Shown here: positions 1 to 12,597 of the stretch, one piece after another
How positions within the stretch are numbered: the first letter of the stretch is position 1
How the letters are laid out: every line of letters starts with the position of its first letter
Assembly (NCBI GenBank): GCA_009760855.2
Contig: WPIO01000040.1
Span: forward strand, 416,001 to 480,000
Reading direction: 5' to 3'
Source of the DNA: Cristatella mucedo
Lineage: Eukaryota > Bryozoa > Phylactolaemata > Cristatellidae
DNA length: 64,000 bases
Made by a program: the position numbers and the translations under genes
Notes under the pieces: generated by a model
Told to the model about the DNA's origin: nothing
The model's database searches: none
Seen by the model: the letters and a program-made list of their open reading frames with translations, nothing else

Positions 1-1542
1 GTCTCTTGGTGGATTTGATGAACAGACGCACGGCGTATGCTATGTAGAAAAGGCTGAAGCACTTTATACAACCCGTAAGCATGCCATATCGAAAGACTGA
101 CACTGAAAATGCCTCAACATAACTCGAGCCTACGAACGTCAGCCATTTTTATTTTGGCCATCGGGGTGTATGTAAGAAAGTTTTGATTGGTCGGCTGAAC
201 CGAAATGTTGAGACGTAATCTCCTGCTGTTGAGCCTTCAGACTTGTCTCCTCCTCCTAGAGTGTCATGACCTATGATAACGTAGTAGCCCAAATCTATGG
301 GAATTCTGTCTAAAATTCGTGGGAAAGTCAGTCGTGTGAACACAACTCTAACGCAAAATGATGCATAGAGCACTAGACCAGTATCTCAGATTGATGATTG
401 ATGCCTGATTGTTCCCCTCTGAAGAAAACTTTTATTCTGAGCTCTTTTTAACGGCAGTAGCGGCTTTTGGTTTTCTTGTATTTTGAAATTGCGCAGACGA
501 TATCGACGAAACCTAGTTCATAAGATCTCCGATGCAGCCTTATATTTGCCAATTGCCGGCAGCCTAGCTACGATGAAAATACGTACTAAAAAAGTACGGA
601 GACTGTTGACAAGTCTGGACTGCTAAGAACTCGGTACAAATAATTACTGCAAAGTCGCAGCTCAGAAGTAACAATGAAGCCTCTAGTAATGATGAAGGCA
701 TTCCCCGTCACTCTGCGGTTCAAAAGCGCATGTAGACCTCAGCAACAATCACAGATGTGTATCGTCTCAAACATAAGATTTAGTACACCAGAGCGATTTC
801 TATAACGCTTCAATTGCTGTTGCACAAAAGTGACACTTGCGGCAGACGTACACGGGATAAGGCTTTTTCAGCTGAATTTTTGAATCATTTCAGCCGATCA
901 GCAGTGACGAGAAAAATGAATTTTTTTTTGTATTAATCTCCGACACTTCTTCGAAATCTGGCCATGTGACATGCCTTGTGACATAGAACAGAAATTTGGC
1001 CATGTGACATAGAACAGCAGCTCGTTGCTCCCATTGTAATTGTATAATTATATATTATATATTATATAATTGTAAAAATTTATGTACAATATTATATTCT
1101 ATTTTGATTTATATTATATTTACACATAATTACAGCGCATTGTCTTCTGTAATACTTTTTTTACCGTAATATAATTATCCTTACGGGCTAGCCATCACAG
1201 AGCTGAGAAAAAAGAATTTAGTAATCCGTGAGTAGCTTACGTGTCTGAATCCTAAATGCAAGCATTCACTCGCCGACTGAAATAGTCAACCTGCTAAGTA
1301 GCGTTGCCAGAACAAGGGGTGCGTACCTGCGAAACAAGAACTGTAGTACCTAAGCAACTGCAAAACACTCATAGAATAAGCATAGAACGAGGAACTATGG
1401 TAATTCGTGCATTTGGGACTTGCCGAGCCGATGCGGAAAGTGGCGTGCAGAACTTCTACGCACAGGCCCATCCTAATGCCTCGGTGGCATTAGGATGGAC
1501 GGGAGCGGACGAAGTGAGCGACAGCTGCAGAGCTGCACTCAC
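1..1542. other. Presumed gene C intron sequence
   Basis: If gene C follows the pattern of A and B this holds its intron 2 and possibly small exons 3 and 4. I could not place them with valid splice sites. It includes an AT-rich patch at 1040-1125. Confidence 0.4.
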
Positions 1543-1835
1543 ATCTTTCAGCGGCATCTCCAAGTGGACGCGCTCAGCTTCGTCAGCGAGGCGCCAGAAG
1601 GGGCACTCCAGTGTCACGTAGACGTGATCGCCAGACACCTCTCTGCTGATCTCGAAGCCCTCCTGCTCAAGATTGCTTTCAAAGAGAGATCGCAAAGTCT
1701 CCATGCGTGCACGCCTGCCGGCGAGCTCGGGCGAGCCGCTGCCCTGCTGCTTTGCATCGGGAGCGGCTCCGCTCTTGTGCACCAGAATGTAGTCGATGAA
1801 GGGCATTTTCGATCGGCGTCTTTCGGTTCGCGCGT
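1543..1835 (-). CDS. Anoctamin gene C, dimerisation-domain exon (gene continues off the left edge)
   Basis: Encodes SKMPFIDYILVHKSG, a helix with RRARMETLRSLFESNLEQ, and VTLECPFWRLADEAER ending MPLKD. This is the third copy of the anoctamin N-terminal domain. Acceptor CGTTTCAG and donor GAT|GTGAGT are strong, and the exon is 293 bases with the same phases as gene B exon 2. It begins with two bases, so an upstream first exon must end in phase 1; I could not place it between here and gene B. Downstream exons should lie left of 1543 and mostly outside the window. Confidence 0.88.
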
Positions 1836-2431
1836 CTGAAACGTGCGAGCGCACGGGAAAAGAGCCGAAAGAGCGAAGTGGATGTGAGCTAAAAGCGCCG
1901 AACGTATCTACACCGAATGTCCGCAGCCGATGTTGTATTCTTATCATTTCGACGACAGGCAGTGGTCCTCTTTTTGTCGACAGGACTCCTGAGTAAGCTC
2001 TCACTTGAATGAAGGTCACATGGCAGCCATCTTCACCAATCACGCCGATTCTAAGCTTCAAGCCTGCCAATAGTGTTAGCAAGTGCTCGCTGACCTTGAC
2101 ATTGGGGCTAAACCTACTGCCACGCCTTGCTTTCGTCATTCACCTACGAATTCCTAGAAAATTTGAGGTGAGCTTAAGTTTGAGTTAAAGAAAGCACGAA
2201 ACAAATTAAATGGCTTAACGATGCCCCTATCCATACTGGTAAACTACTGGGATACTACACATATCCCCCCTAATGGTTCTCCATGGGTAAATACATACTT
2301 TCCGAAAAAACCAGGCCCGGTCTTTTTTTCTTTGGAGTTTCATTGTTTGTGTGCATGGGCATGCATATCAGTCGACGATGAAAGCTTAAAACTACATCTA
2401 CACGCTCCGCAAACACAATACTAGCCCTCAA

Positions 2432-2600
2432 AAAAATACTAGCTGATTAAGCAGTCTCTTTTGCATAGCTTCAGAAGAGTCCTTAAGGCTTTCACCGACG
2501 CCTGTAGCAGCAATAAAGGATCGCCCACCGAAGGATTTAAACCCACGACCTCAGGACCAAGGTCGTAAAAAGCAACCACCTTAACAAGTGGGCCAGATAC
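2432..2600 (-). mobile_element. tRNA-derived SINE
   Basis: Starts AATACTAGCTGATTAAGCAG, the shared tail end, and reaches the tRNA-like head (reverse complement of a degenerate GGTTTAAATCC B box) and TTAACAAGTGGGCCA. A GA microsatellite follows about 80 bases later. Confidence 0.65.
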
Positions 2601-2682
2601 TCAAGGGAGGTGTGTGGATAAAGTGGGCTATCTAGAACGTGTACTTTGCCCAGCTGTAATAAGGTAGGAAAGGCAGTGCAGC

Positions 2683-2727
2683 CAGGAGAGAGAGAGTGAG
2701 AGTAGAAAGAGTGAGAGAAGAGAGAGT

Positions 2728-2785
<58 letters not shown>

Positions 2786-2793
2786 TGAGAGTG

Positions 2794-2848
<55 letters not shown>
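2683..2848. repeat. GA microsatellite
   Basis: Compound GA repeat in the gene B to gene C spacer, interrupted by GTGAGA and GTATGA. The minus-strand Ser/Leu frame is an artefact. Confidence 0.93.
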
Positions 2849-2852
<4 letters not shown>

Positions 2853-3133
2853 CGGTAAAAGCTCATTACAATCGAGAAAGCTATTGAAGAAGGCAGAAGA
2901 AGTTAGACAAGGGCCAGTGGAAAGCCTGAAACTGAAACTGTGTACATAATGCTACTTACTGGAGCTGCGTGTCCTATTGAGATGATGATGCTAACGTGTT
3001 GTTTTTCACTTCTAGGTGACTGCACTCCTCCCACGTCCCCCCGCTGAGTACCAGAGAGCTAGCTTTACACGGATGTGCTGTAGACAAGTTTCACATCTTC
3101 GTGTTTGCTTCTGAGAAAAAGAGGAAGGAAATA

Positions 3134-3190
3134 CTTAGCATAGCACCTTCAGAGAGCTCAATCTCTATCAGGGCGATTTACGAAAGCCCC
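3134..3190 (-). mobile_element. Family 1 LINE 3' end (remnant)
   Basis: GCACCTTCAGAGAGCTCAAT and CTCTATCAGGGCGATTTAC recall the family 1 hairpin. A SINE begins within 60 bases on its right. Confidence 0.35.
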
Positions 3191-3234
3191 GTGGCTTGTG
3201 CCGGCGACCCTGGTCGTTAAAAGAGACCGCCATC

Positions 3235-3405
3235 CCTGGATGTTCACCCAGCAGGTAAGGAGCTCGCTCTTCACGATAAGGGTCGCGGGTTCGAGTCACG
3301 CAGCAGGCAATCTTGTATTGCCCACTGCAGGCGGTGGTGATAGCCGTGAAGGCACGTCTGCTGCTAGCTATACAATTGAGGCTGTTCAATGAGCCAACTT
3401 TACTC
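3235..3405 (+). mobile_element. tRNA-derived SINE, near full length
   Basis: Head CCCAGCAGGTAAGGAGCTCG, B box GGGTTCGAGTC at about 3288, body CACTGCAGGCGGTGGTGATA, and tail GAGGCTGTTCAATGAG. It is the reference plus-strand copy for the family in this window. Confidence 0.7.
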
Positions 3406-4059
3406 CTGCGCCAAAGCAGGGCGGCCGTAAAAGACTTGGCAGGCACATGTTCACTGAACTAGTCCACCGGTAAAGCCGCTAGGCTCTCATCGGCAAATGA
3501 AGATTGAGGATATAAGTTCCACTGTCGCGCTTTCTAGCTGCTGACCATAACCAGGATTCGGCAAACTCCTGGAGTACAGTCGGGTTACTTGCCCAGCCCC
3601 TATTCGGATCAAGCGATCACCACCGGCAACAATCCTAGATGGAGCTCGGCACTGAGCCCTTGTTATACTGTTCGGTGATGACTCGTTCAGCTAGTTGGCC
3701 TCCAGAGAGAGCCTCGTGGGCAATAATTCTAACCTTAAGGTCTCCTATACGTGAGTGTAGAGCTCTAAAACGCTTCGATAGCCCCACATATTTCTGAGCT
3801 AGAGCTCAGCTATAGCAAGGCGAGCTCATCAGGTGTACATTACCCTTGACCGAGTTTTTCTATGGACTTTACTTCAACGGCTTCAATTTTCTATTATATG
3901 GCCAAATAAAACTATAGCTTGCATGGTGCGGGATCTGCTGTTTCTGACAGAAAATTTACTGAAGCTACGGTTTGCTTTTAGAAAAGTCTTGAAGTACGAA
4001 ATCTACATTTTAAATTATTTGACCATTTTTTTAGGCACACTGCATTTCATTTTGCAGGG

Positions 4060-6170
4060 GAGTTAAGAAAAAAGAGGTCCCCACTTTAAATTCCGCAGCA
4101 TGCATGACTCATACAAGTAGAAAATAGCTGATACCTCAGGTTGCAATGTGGGCACCGGTAAATAGATAAGTGACGTCAGATGAGGAGAATGCGTTCCGAG
4201 GAATTATCCTGGTTTGGTCACTTGGTCGAGCAGTTGACTCGGTCGGTTAGCTGGCAGCAGAGGCAACCGGCTTGAGCTCGACCAGGTCGCCGGTCACAGC
4301 ACGATGTTTGCAGTCGATTGGCAGCTGGCGATGGCTATCGGATGTATGCTCTGCTTTAGTGTAGACTCATTGCGCTACAGATAAGCAGCTGTCTAGGCAA
4401 GACAAATCTCGCTGGCTGGCAGCAAGGTCATGGTCATCATGCAAGCTTTTGGCTATGGTCTTGATCTGCAGCCGATACTGGTTGCAAATGGTCAGTGCTC
4501 GCAGGGGCAAACAATGTCAAGCTGATACTAAACTGACATGCTTAGAAGAGTCGCAAAGCAACTTTGGTACGACTCTGCCAGTATCTTGGTAAGACTTCTG
4601 TGCATCACTGCTCTGTTGAAGGCCTTTCCGTCTGCACACTGATGTGCTTGTGGCTAGTGAAAGACTCAACAGCTTGGCGATTCAGTTGTGAATGCAGAAA
4701 CAAACTTGATACACAACTCAACTCGGGTTTGCTAACGCTTCCATTTGAGTCAAGCCGTATACGAGATTAAATTGTTGTAAATTTAGTGCCTATGCGATTG
4801 GATTGTCATTAGCATAGGCAACTAAGAGTACGTTCGTAAGGCATATCAGGAAATACTCGCATGCAACAGTGAAGATAGGGCTCTCTAAACTCACAGACAC
4901 GCCCAAGCAAACAACCCCAACCTTGCAGCCGCACGACTCACCCGAATCCGATCCTCGTAGCTATCTTGATAATATTGCCTGTCTCGTACGTTCAACAATC
5001 TCTGCTTCCTCAATGATATTCCATGGCTTCGGCTCACTAATTCGGCTATTTTTCGCTTTACCCTCCCTTTTGTCACCTCCCTAATGTCTGTATCTTTGTC
5101 AGTTGTGGTTTTCACTCATTCAATGTCTGACTCTCCCATATGCATATTTGTCTTTGTGTGCAAGTGCACAAGTCTCCGTCCCACTCTCCCCTCCTCTATC
5201 TACTTCTTTCCTCTCTCTCCCCATCTCTCTCTCTCTCCCTCTCTGTCTCTCTCTCCAGCTGGGTTACCTTAAATCTCTGCCTTCACCTCTCTTACGGTTC
5301 CATCGACTTGTTATCAAACAAACACTGTCTATATGCAGCTTGATCGGAGAACTTACGGTCAAAGGAGTTGTAGCCACCACGATAGACCAGCCTACTGGCG
5401 TGCCAGAGAAATCCTCTGAGCTATACCACGGCCCCTCTTTTGTGAGTCAGGTCGCTGGCAACGATTCGGGCTGCCTACTCGGAAGTTCGAGCCTCTAAGC
5501 CCTCCATTCACAGGCAAATCTGTCCAAAGAAAGGACATTGTTTGCTCAATAGGCACGGTATCTGTCGTACTGGGGACACGTGGGCAACCGAGATCTATTC
5601 CGAGAAGTCCGGCTGGCTTTCTCGGGCAGAGGTTTTTAATACATGCAGCTGGTCAAAGCGTATTGGCACTTGCCATCGCTTCAATGGCGAGGTGCAGCTG
5701 ATAAGCTGCTGCTCTCACCATGATCCTAACGTCTCCAGCCACAAAACTCCTTAAGCAGAATGAAAGAGCGCTCAAGCTAAGGCTAACAAGTCGATAAAAC
5801 GTCACCAGACTGACAGCTGGTCCTCGGCAGAAGTTGGAGAGCATTGGTCATTCTCAGTGTTGTTGCCGCAAGTGATCCACGATTGTTTTCGCCATGAAGA
5901 CAACACAAGTAGCTAGCAAAAATGGCTGCAATTTTCCCATGATACACTGTAGTTAAGCTGAGTGGGCAAGGAGAACAGCTGTCCAGAATGTCCAGGGTCT
6001 TTGCATGTGAGTGCAGGTAGTTTTGGCTACTTCCCAAGAAAAAAGTGCATTGTGTATTGTGCAGGCTCGCTGTGCAGTCATCGCATTGCGAAGTCACTAT
6101 GCTGGCCATTCCTCGTGCGGAATTTAGTCTAAATACGAATAATGTGCGCATTTAAAATAAATAGTATAAA
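4060..6170. other. No feature recognised
   Basis: Mixed-composition spacer between genes B and C. Only a short CT tract near 5220-5256 stands out; open frames are short and unlike proteins. Confidence 0.5.
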
Positions 6171-6171
6171 T

Positions 6172-6345
6172 CTTGGCGGATTAACAGCCTCATTTGTAAA
6201 GCGGCAGAACAGCCTTTTCGACTATTACCACCACCACTTTCAACTGACAATAAGAAATCACCCAACTACAGGATTCGAACCCACAAGCTTGGTCCTGAAG
6301 AGCGAGCGCCTTAACTCCTGGGTTATCCCGTCCCAGTAATTTAAA
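6172..6345 (-). mobile_element. tRNA-derived SINE
   Basis: GATTAACAGCCTCATTTGTA tail end, body, then AGGATTCGAACCCACAAGC (B box on minus strand) and CCTTAACTCCTGGGTTATC. About 175 bases. Confidence 0.7.
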
Positions 6346-6369
6346 TGTTTCCCCATTTACGTAAAGTGT

Positions 6370-6436
6370 CTTGAAAAAGATTAAGTTCTCTGAGGATGCT
6401 ATGCACATGTATTATTATTATTACTACTATTATTGT
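6370..6436 (+). mobile_element. Family 1 LINE 3' end (remnant)
   Basis: AAGATTAAGTTCTCTGAGGA followed by TATTATTATTACTACTATTA. Only the hairpin and tail remain. Confidence 0.45.
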
Positions 6437-7796
6437 GCTAGTGCCGGACGTGCCGGGAACCTGTCGAATGTCCTTTGGAACAACTATCCGTGCGAGATCA
6501 GCTCTCCACTGACGTCGCTGGCCTTTGTAGGACGGCCAGCGGCCTTCGAAGGATGGACAGTAAGGGTTAGACAGAACCTCTGGCATTCCGTTCGAGGTGT
6601 CACCGGCAGCTGAAGGATTGGCATCCATTAGGTTGCCATTTCTTTAAAGGAACTGTAATATCTCTGTGGAGTCCTTAGAGATCAGATAGGCTTCTTCGAC
6701 GTGTTTTTGGCCCGTCATTGCCTTTTGCACCGACGTGCTTTGCAGGTGGAGCTACCAACTGACGATTAAAGCCGGCTCTGTAACCTCTTGAGCAGATTAG
6801 GCCGCAGGCAACTGAAGGCGACGACTAAACGTAATCATAGTAGCAGGCTGCCAGTTGAAAATGACAATTTAGCAAACAGGCTACCACCCTTCCCATTTTC
6901 TGCAGCTCGATACTGCATTAATACTTAGGAAGTCATCTTTCGAGTCCTTTGGGGCCATCAGTGAAACAAGTACCGACAGCTATCGCGGTCAGTCAGAACA
7001 GACGGCATGATTTGAGCATCCTTCAATTTACCACGTCGTTGGCGATTCCTGCCATATCCGGCCTTGGTTTAACTGTTTTCGTCAGCATCAAATGTTTTGC
7101 GGTAAACATACAAAAATTGTGTGGCATGAAGAATACAAAAGGCACAGACGTCGTATAACAAACGAATCATATTTATGAACTATCATTCGATCTAAAGATG
7201 TCTAGCCTGCTTTAATTGCAGGCTTCACTTACAGTCTAGGCAGCAGGGCCTGAGTTGAACGAAAAGCAGAGGAGCCATTGTGTGACAGGTAGTGTCAACC
7301 GATCAATTACTATTACTATTACTATTACGCCTGTCGAATAATCAACTGGAACCTGCTCATCACCCTGCTTTGCAAGTCCAGTCGGTGCTCAGCAGGTGCT
7401 ACAGCTTAAATAAGACCTGACTGCTACGGCATGATAATGATTCCAATAATCCGGAGACATTTAAATAGCACCATCAGTGAACTAAATATCATTCTAGGCA
7501 CTTCAGATATCCTTGCAATGCATCTCTGGCAGTTCGTACACGCCATGGATATGCTCAGCTGATGGCGTCCTAGAGAAACTTGGGGTACGATAGGATGAAT
7601 TCTTGTGTGACGCACCCATACCACTTGTCACCAACAAATGTAGGACACGCAAAAATTTAGCTCAAGAAACGAGCGTTGAAAAAATTCACGTCAATGCACT
7701 TTGAAATCGCACCCACTAGACTAGCTGTAGGATGACCATGAATGGCAAACACAGGCTCAGCTCATGTAGAAATTGTTAGTGCTGTTCAGTGCAGAG

Positions 7797-7797
<1 letters not shown>

Positions 7798-7864
<67 letters not shown>
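7798..7864. repeat. GT microsatellite
   Basis: About 33 GT units directly followed by a family 1 LINE end. Confidence 0.95.
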
Positions 7865-7868
<4 letters not shown>

Positions 7869-8000
7869 TACACTTGATAAAGCACCCTCAGAGAACTCAA
7901 TCTCTTTCTAGGCACTTTTCATTTGCTGCAAAGGAAGCACGATTGAATGGTTAGTGCTAGCATGTTCAATAAACAACAAGAGTAACGTAGTTGGAAATTC
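7861..8000 (-). mobile_element. Family 1 LINE 3' end (short)
   Basis: TTGATAAAGCACCCTCAGAG, AATCTCTTTCTAGGCACTTT and the TTGCTGCAAAGGAAGC segment shared with 30.1 kb. It directly abuts the GT microsatellite in the gene B to gene C spacer. Confidence 0.55.
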
Positions 8001-9041
8001 AATGTGCACGAGAACCGGGTAAGGAAGTTGAGCCACGGACAAATTTATCAGAAAGAGATCTACGTCTTCTGAGCTAGTTTCATCGTGGAATCACATACAA
8101 TGCGGCATTCGACGACGACTAATGGCTCTTATTGCTAGGAATCACTTATATCCCTCCTCAAAGTCACTATGGTGCCCTGGACTCGTGAAGCAAACGTCGT
8201 CGTCGTCGTGTGGCTAAGGGTTGTAGTCGTGATGACTCGTCTTGTGGCGGGTCAATTATTGACCTAACAAGCGTAGCTGTCTGCAGATTTCGAAAGCAGG
8301 CGTTGGTAAATTGAGGGACTCGGAGCTTGCTGCCGACAGGCTGGGGTTGGTTTCAAGTCCTGGAATCTGAAACACGCTGGCTGGTTAAACGGGAACAGCT
8401 TTTTCAGTATCGGGCACCGATTCAAGGAATACTGGTGCCGGTCTTGCTGCATGGTCGAAGGTCAACCAATGCCTGACATTCGGGTATTGGACTTCCAAAA
8501 TCAGAGTGGCCACTGTCACACGAAAACTTGTAAAGGCACAAGACATGCAAAATAGCATGCTACATAAAAGTTAGGAAGAAAAAGAGAGGTGGGCAGCTAG
8601 CGCACCTAGAGCCACTTGAGCTGCTTGCACACACGATAAACAAACACTCAAGTGTAACGAGCACTTTCGTCGCTCGGCTTCATGGTGCTGCGGATTGAAA
8701 TGTCTACGAATAAAAGGCATTTATGCATGCAAGGTTTTTACAAGCAGCAGCAGAAGAGGCTGGCAACGTCAGCACCGGGGGGGGGGGGGTAGTTGCCGCC
8801 AGATGAACCTACTCGAAAAGCAATGCATCAATGCCAGCACTGATCGAATACCTGCAAAGCCTTCTACTGCACAGGGCAGCAGTCAATGCACGCTGGGCGC
8901 TCTGGTCCGTCGGTATCGATGTGGCAATCTTTGCCTTGACCACCTATCGCGAAGTCGTCCCTTGTAGGTGGCTTGCCCCCACGAGCTCCAGCGAGACCTC
9001 TTCTAAGCCAGTGCCGCGGCGACACGACTGAATGAATCCGC

Positions 9042-9075
9042 GGGGGGGGGGGGGGGGGGGGCGGGGGGCGGGAGG
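9042..9075. repeat. Poly-G tract
   Basis: Twenty consecutive G, then C, six G, C and GGG. A shorter G13 run lies at 8777-8789. Both could form G-quadruplexes or mark assembly error. Confidence 0.9.
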
Positions 9076-10569
9076 TGAAGGGAGGGGGTACGCTGCACTG
9101 CAGCAATGAGAGCTGGGAAAGCAGCGGACCGTGGCTGGAGTCCCTTCGATGATGGATGACGTGTTAGCTGCCGAGATGACCTGCTGGTGCAGACCTGCGG
9201 GCAGTCAATCGAGCGAAACGGTTCCCAGAACGAGTATTAAGGCATGCATTATGGACTCTGAGCCCGCATGCTTGAGACGTGGCGAGCCTGGCAAAGGAGT
9301 CACCGACGACGGCTGAGCACGACTGCCAGGCAGACAGAGCTGCAAGGAGCCGGACACAACCCCTGGCCTGGCGTGGCTGAGCTGGCCGTCTACCGAAGCC
9401 CGCTTGCTCACTGGACGCTTGCATTTCCCATGACCCGTAGGCCGTAGGCTGGAGTGCTGCGGTAGGCAGTCGGGCGTCTGCATCGGCAAGCAGGTTATAG
9501 CCACTAAGAGGCTTTCCTTAAAGGACCGCGTCAGCAAGGTCATGCAGCAAGGTCGGAACCACGGCCAGCCACGGTACCATTGCGAGCGTTCGGGCTGCCA
9601 CAGATAATCTAACCGCATCCAAATGAGTTCAAAACTGACGATCCAGACGATCTAGCCTCCTACTCGCAGGTCCCTGCGCCTTCGCAATAGCACGACAAAC
9701 TGCGAAACACGCAGCTCCGCTTGTCCGTCAACATGGCCGCTGGACAAGCTGAGCGTCAACATTGCCGCCGAAAGGTGCAGCTTCTCGCCGGCCTGCACTG
9801 GGAGGCACTCCGCCACAAAGCAACTGCAAGATTGCAAGATGCCAACTGAAAGACGCCGACTGCAAGATTGTGTCGCTTACCTGTGCGTCTCTTTATTCTC
9901 GTGCCTGCTTAGTGCGCAAAGCATCCTAATCATACTTCGCTTTGTGCCACCTGGTCTTCCCACTCAAGTGGCTTAACCTAGCCTCGAGACTCGCTCAGAT
10001 CGTTTGAAGGACAAGTGTGGAGCCACAAAAGTGGAGCCACAAACTTACCCGCCCCTCTCGTCATTTAAGTCACATCCGTTTGCACTTTCCTTTGCTTGCT
10101 CGTGCATGCGAGATTGTGAATGAGAGATGTGGCAAACTAGTTTACATTGCATGCTTTATATTCCTCAAGCTTGTAGCCTCGTGAAAAATCGCGGAAATAA
10201 GTCATAACTTAAAAATACTTTAAAGATCATTTTAAATATTTCTGAAATTAATTTACAAATTAGGAATGCTAGTTTCAATGCATTCAAGGCCTTAGTTTAT
10301 TAGTTAAAAATTTTTTATCTGCACACGTGAATTCGTAAACTGCCTCTTTCGATATTTCAGCGTGGCAATCCTCATAGCTGTAGTCGTATTATGAGTATTA
10401 CAAAGCACGAAAAATACGTAAGCGTGACGAGTGCTGAGCATGCTCGGTAAGGGGTTAAGCTGTTTATTCTATGCATGTATCGCAACTATGTGCTACTTAT
10501 CAGTTAAAATGTTCAAGGCTGATTCAACATCCTCGTTTATAACAAGAGTCAGAAGAGCATTAAAGGCAA

Positions 10570-10670
10570 CAACCTGGCAGCTGGCAGTGGGCGATAAAGG
10601 ATGGCCCGCTGCAGGACTCGCGTCCACGACCCGGGTTGTGAAGACCGACCTCCTAAGCTCCGAGCTAAGA
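10570..10670 (-). mobile_element. tRNA-derived SINE, partial
   Basis: GCAGTGGGCGATAAAGGATG, a diverged B box region and GTTGTGAAGACCGACCTCC, matching the head of the family. Confidence 0.5.
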
Positions 10671-11564
10671 CCCAGAGGCGAGATTTGTAGGCTCTAAAAC
10701 TAGTTGCACCCTCATGGACTGAACCAGCTAAAGGAGCCATTTCCAAAACAGAATATGCCGTAAGTGGGTTCGCCAGCTGCACCAATGACATTTGAGATTT
10801 CCGCTATACGTTCTGTGAAAAGTTTAGCTATTGCGTCAATCGACGACTGGTCTGGAAGAGTATTGATTTAATTGCATGCAATTAAGAATTGGCTTACAAT
10901 AAACGGCATCATGAAAGTCAGTGCGACGCCAGAGAGATCTTGAGCCTGCACATATGACGAAGGTCGGTCCTTAGAAAGCAACCACGAACGTGACGACAAC
11001 TGCTGAAGAGTTCACCTTCCTCTTAGCGTCGTCTGGCCAGAAAAGCATTACATCAAAGTCTAGCTGATGACCATTGCAATTCACGCGACCCATATTGCAG
11101 TTTCAAGACGCACGCCAAGCAATCGCATCTAGTTTTACTCCTTGCTATCGGCGTGAAATACGTTAAGGTTTGTCTGCCACTTTAAAAAGAAATTACTCGG
11201 TCGAATCAGCCGACCATGATTTTGTATATTTATTGTCGTTTCTAGAAAAAGGCTCCAAACGCAGCTCGCCAGAATTATCCACTCTTTCAAAAAGCTGTAC
11301 AAGTATGATAATAGTTTTAGTCGTGCGTGCTCTACAAGCGTAGCACCCTACTGGTGCAGGTCGTGTCCTGCTCACGCTAGAGCTCATAGGTCAGTGGTCA
11401 GCTATTCATATCTACTAGGACCAGCCGCAAGCGTCGCTCCCATAACCCACCGTCGTCCATAACAGTCCGCAAAGACAATCTGTCAAGGAGGCAACAAAAG
11501 TGGATAGAACAGGCGCCAGCGTGCGCGCATGCGCGCACGCTGGGTTCCGACAGTTGAGGTCACG

Positions 11565-11830
11565 ACAGCTTCTCTCCTGCTGCCGACTGTGGCTTATCCT
11601 TTCCAGCGTACCTGAGCTGCTACTTCTATGCTACTCACCACTTCAACTACTCTCCCGATTGTGCAATGCTTCCGACTGTCTCTCTGTTGTGTTAGACGAA
11701 GTCTGTTGGCTACCGAATTCGTACTGAAAGCCGCCTAGGCTGAGGGTGCGCTATACAAAACTCTCCTGCTGCGTAACACCAGCATAGTCTTCGTGGCTTC
11801 GTGGAGTTACAGTGATGGAGATACATTGGA
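11565..11830 (+). mobile_element. Family 2 LINE 3' end
   Basis: CTGCTGCCGACTGTGGCTTA through the GTAACACC hairpin to GGAGATACATT. Diverged copy in the gene B to gene C spacer. Confidence 0.7.
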
Positions 11831-11934
11831 TAGTTTTCCGTAGCTTGATCAAGTATTATTACTTTTATTTATTATTACTTTTATTTAATTTTTTCATTTT
11901 GAATTTTAATATTTCTAATCAAATTTTGGAGGCT

Positions 11935-12115
11935 TTCTAGATGCGTACGCCGGTAGCCTACAGACTTCATATCGCACGTCAAAGCGAGAAAGCGAGAAGC
12001 AGAGTGGATGATGGATGAGTCGAGAGGACCAGACAGGAACAGCATGGAAGTAGCAGAGCACGGCCTCCGGAAAAGGATCTGCCAGAGTCGGCTGCAGGAA
12101 ACACGCCGCTGCGGA
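11935..12115 (-). mobile_element. Family 2 LINE fragment, inverted
   Basis: Reverse complement of the family 2 region (CGGTAGCCTACAGACTTCAT to GCCAGAGTCGGCTGCAG), lacking the tail. It forms an inverted pair with the copy at 11.6-11.8 kb. Confidence 0.6.
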
Positions 12116-12420
12116 AGCACTAGTGCGAGAACAATCCCAACCGAGGATTAGCAGTGCGAACCTACTGCCCTCCAATCGCTATTCTGCGAAAGAGTTACGT
12201 TTGCTGTCTTTCGAATACTCGAGAGCACAGTGAGGCTGAAATAGGCACAGCAGTTCAGGTAGAGGCGCGGAGGAGCCAATCTATTAAAAGTGTTGAAGGT
12301 TGAATTAAGAATTAAAAGTCAATGAAGTTCGCTGAAAATGTGATCTCGTATAATAAAAATCGGGGTCCAAACAGCGAGATATCTTAGTTACACTAAAAGA
12401 ATGCGCTAAGTTGGCAACAA

Positions 12421-12597
12421 ATTACAATCATACTATTATAATTTATTCATATTATTAAATATTATATTTATATATATTATATATAATATAATATAATATA
12501 TAATATATTTATATAATAATATATATTATAATATATATTATTTATATTTATGTTATAATTGCAATAATTTATTTATATTTTATTATATTATTGCACC
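12421..12597. repeat. AT-rich low-complexity stretch
   Basis: Almost only A and T with ATATTATA-type units; a similar patch lies at 1040-1125. No gene seen. Confidence 0.85.

Noticed and set aside
1456-2139. 227-codon ORF as a single exon of gene C
   Set aside because: The anoctamin-like part begins after a strong acceptor at 1835 and ends at a donor at 1543; the upstream half has no likeness and the phase match with genes A and B requires the shorter exon.
3270-3310. Functional tRNA gene
   Set aside because: Only the B-box arm is well kept and the sequence continues into a repeat family body, so it is a SINE.
9400-9440. Short ATG leader (MQAS) as gene C exon 1
   Set aside because: The phase fits, but the leader is only four codons, the donor is ordinary and many such sites occur by chance over 7 kb.
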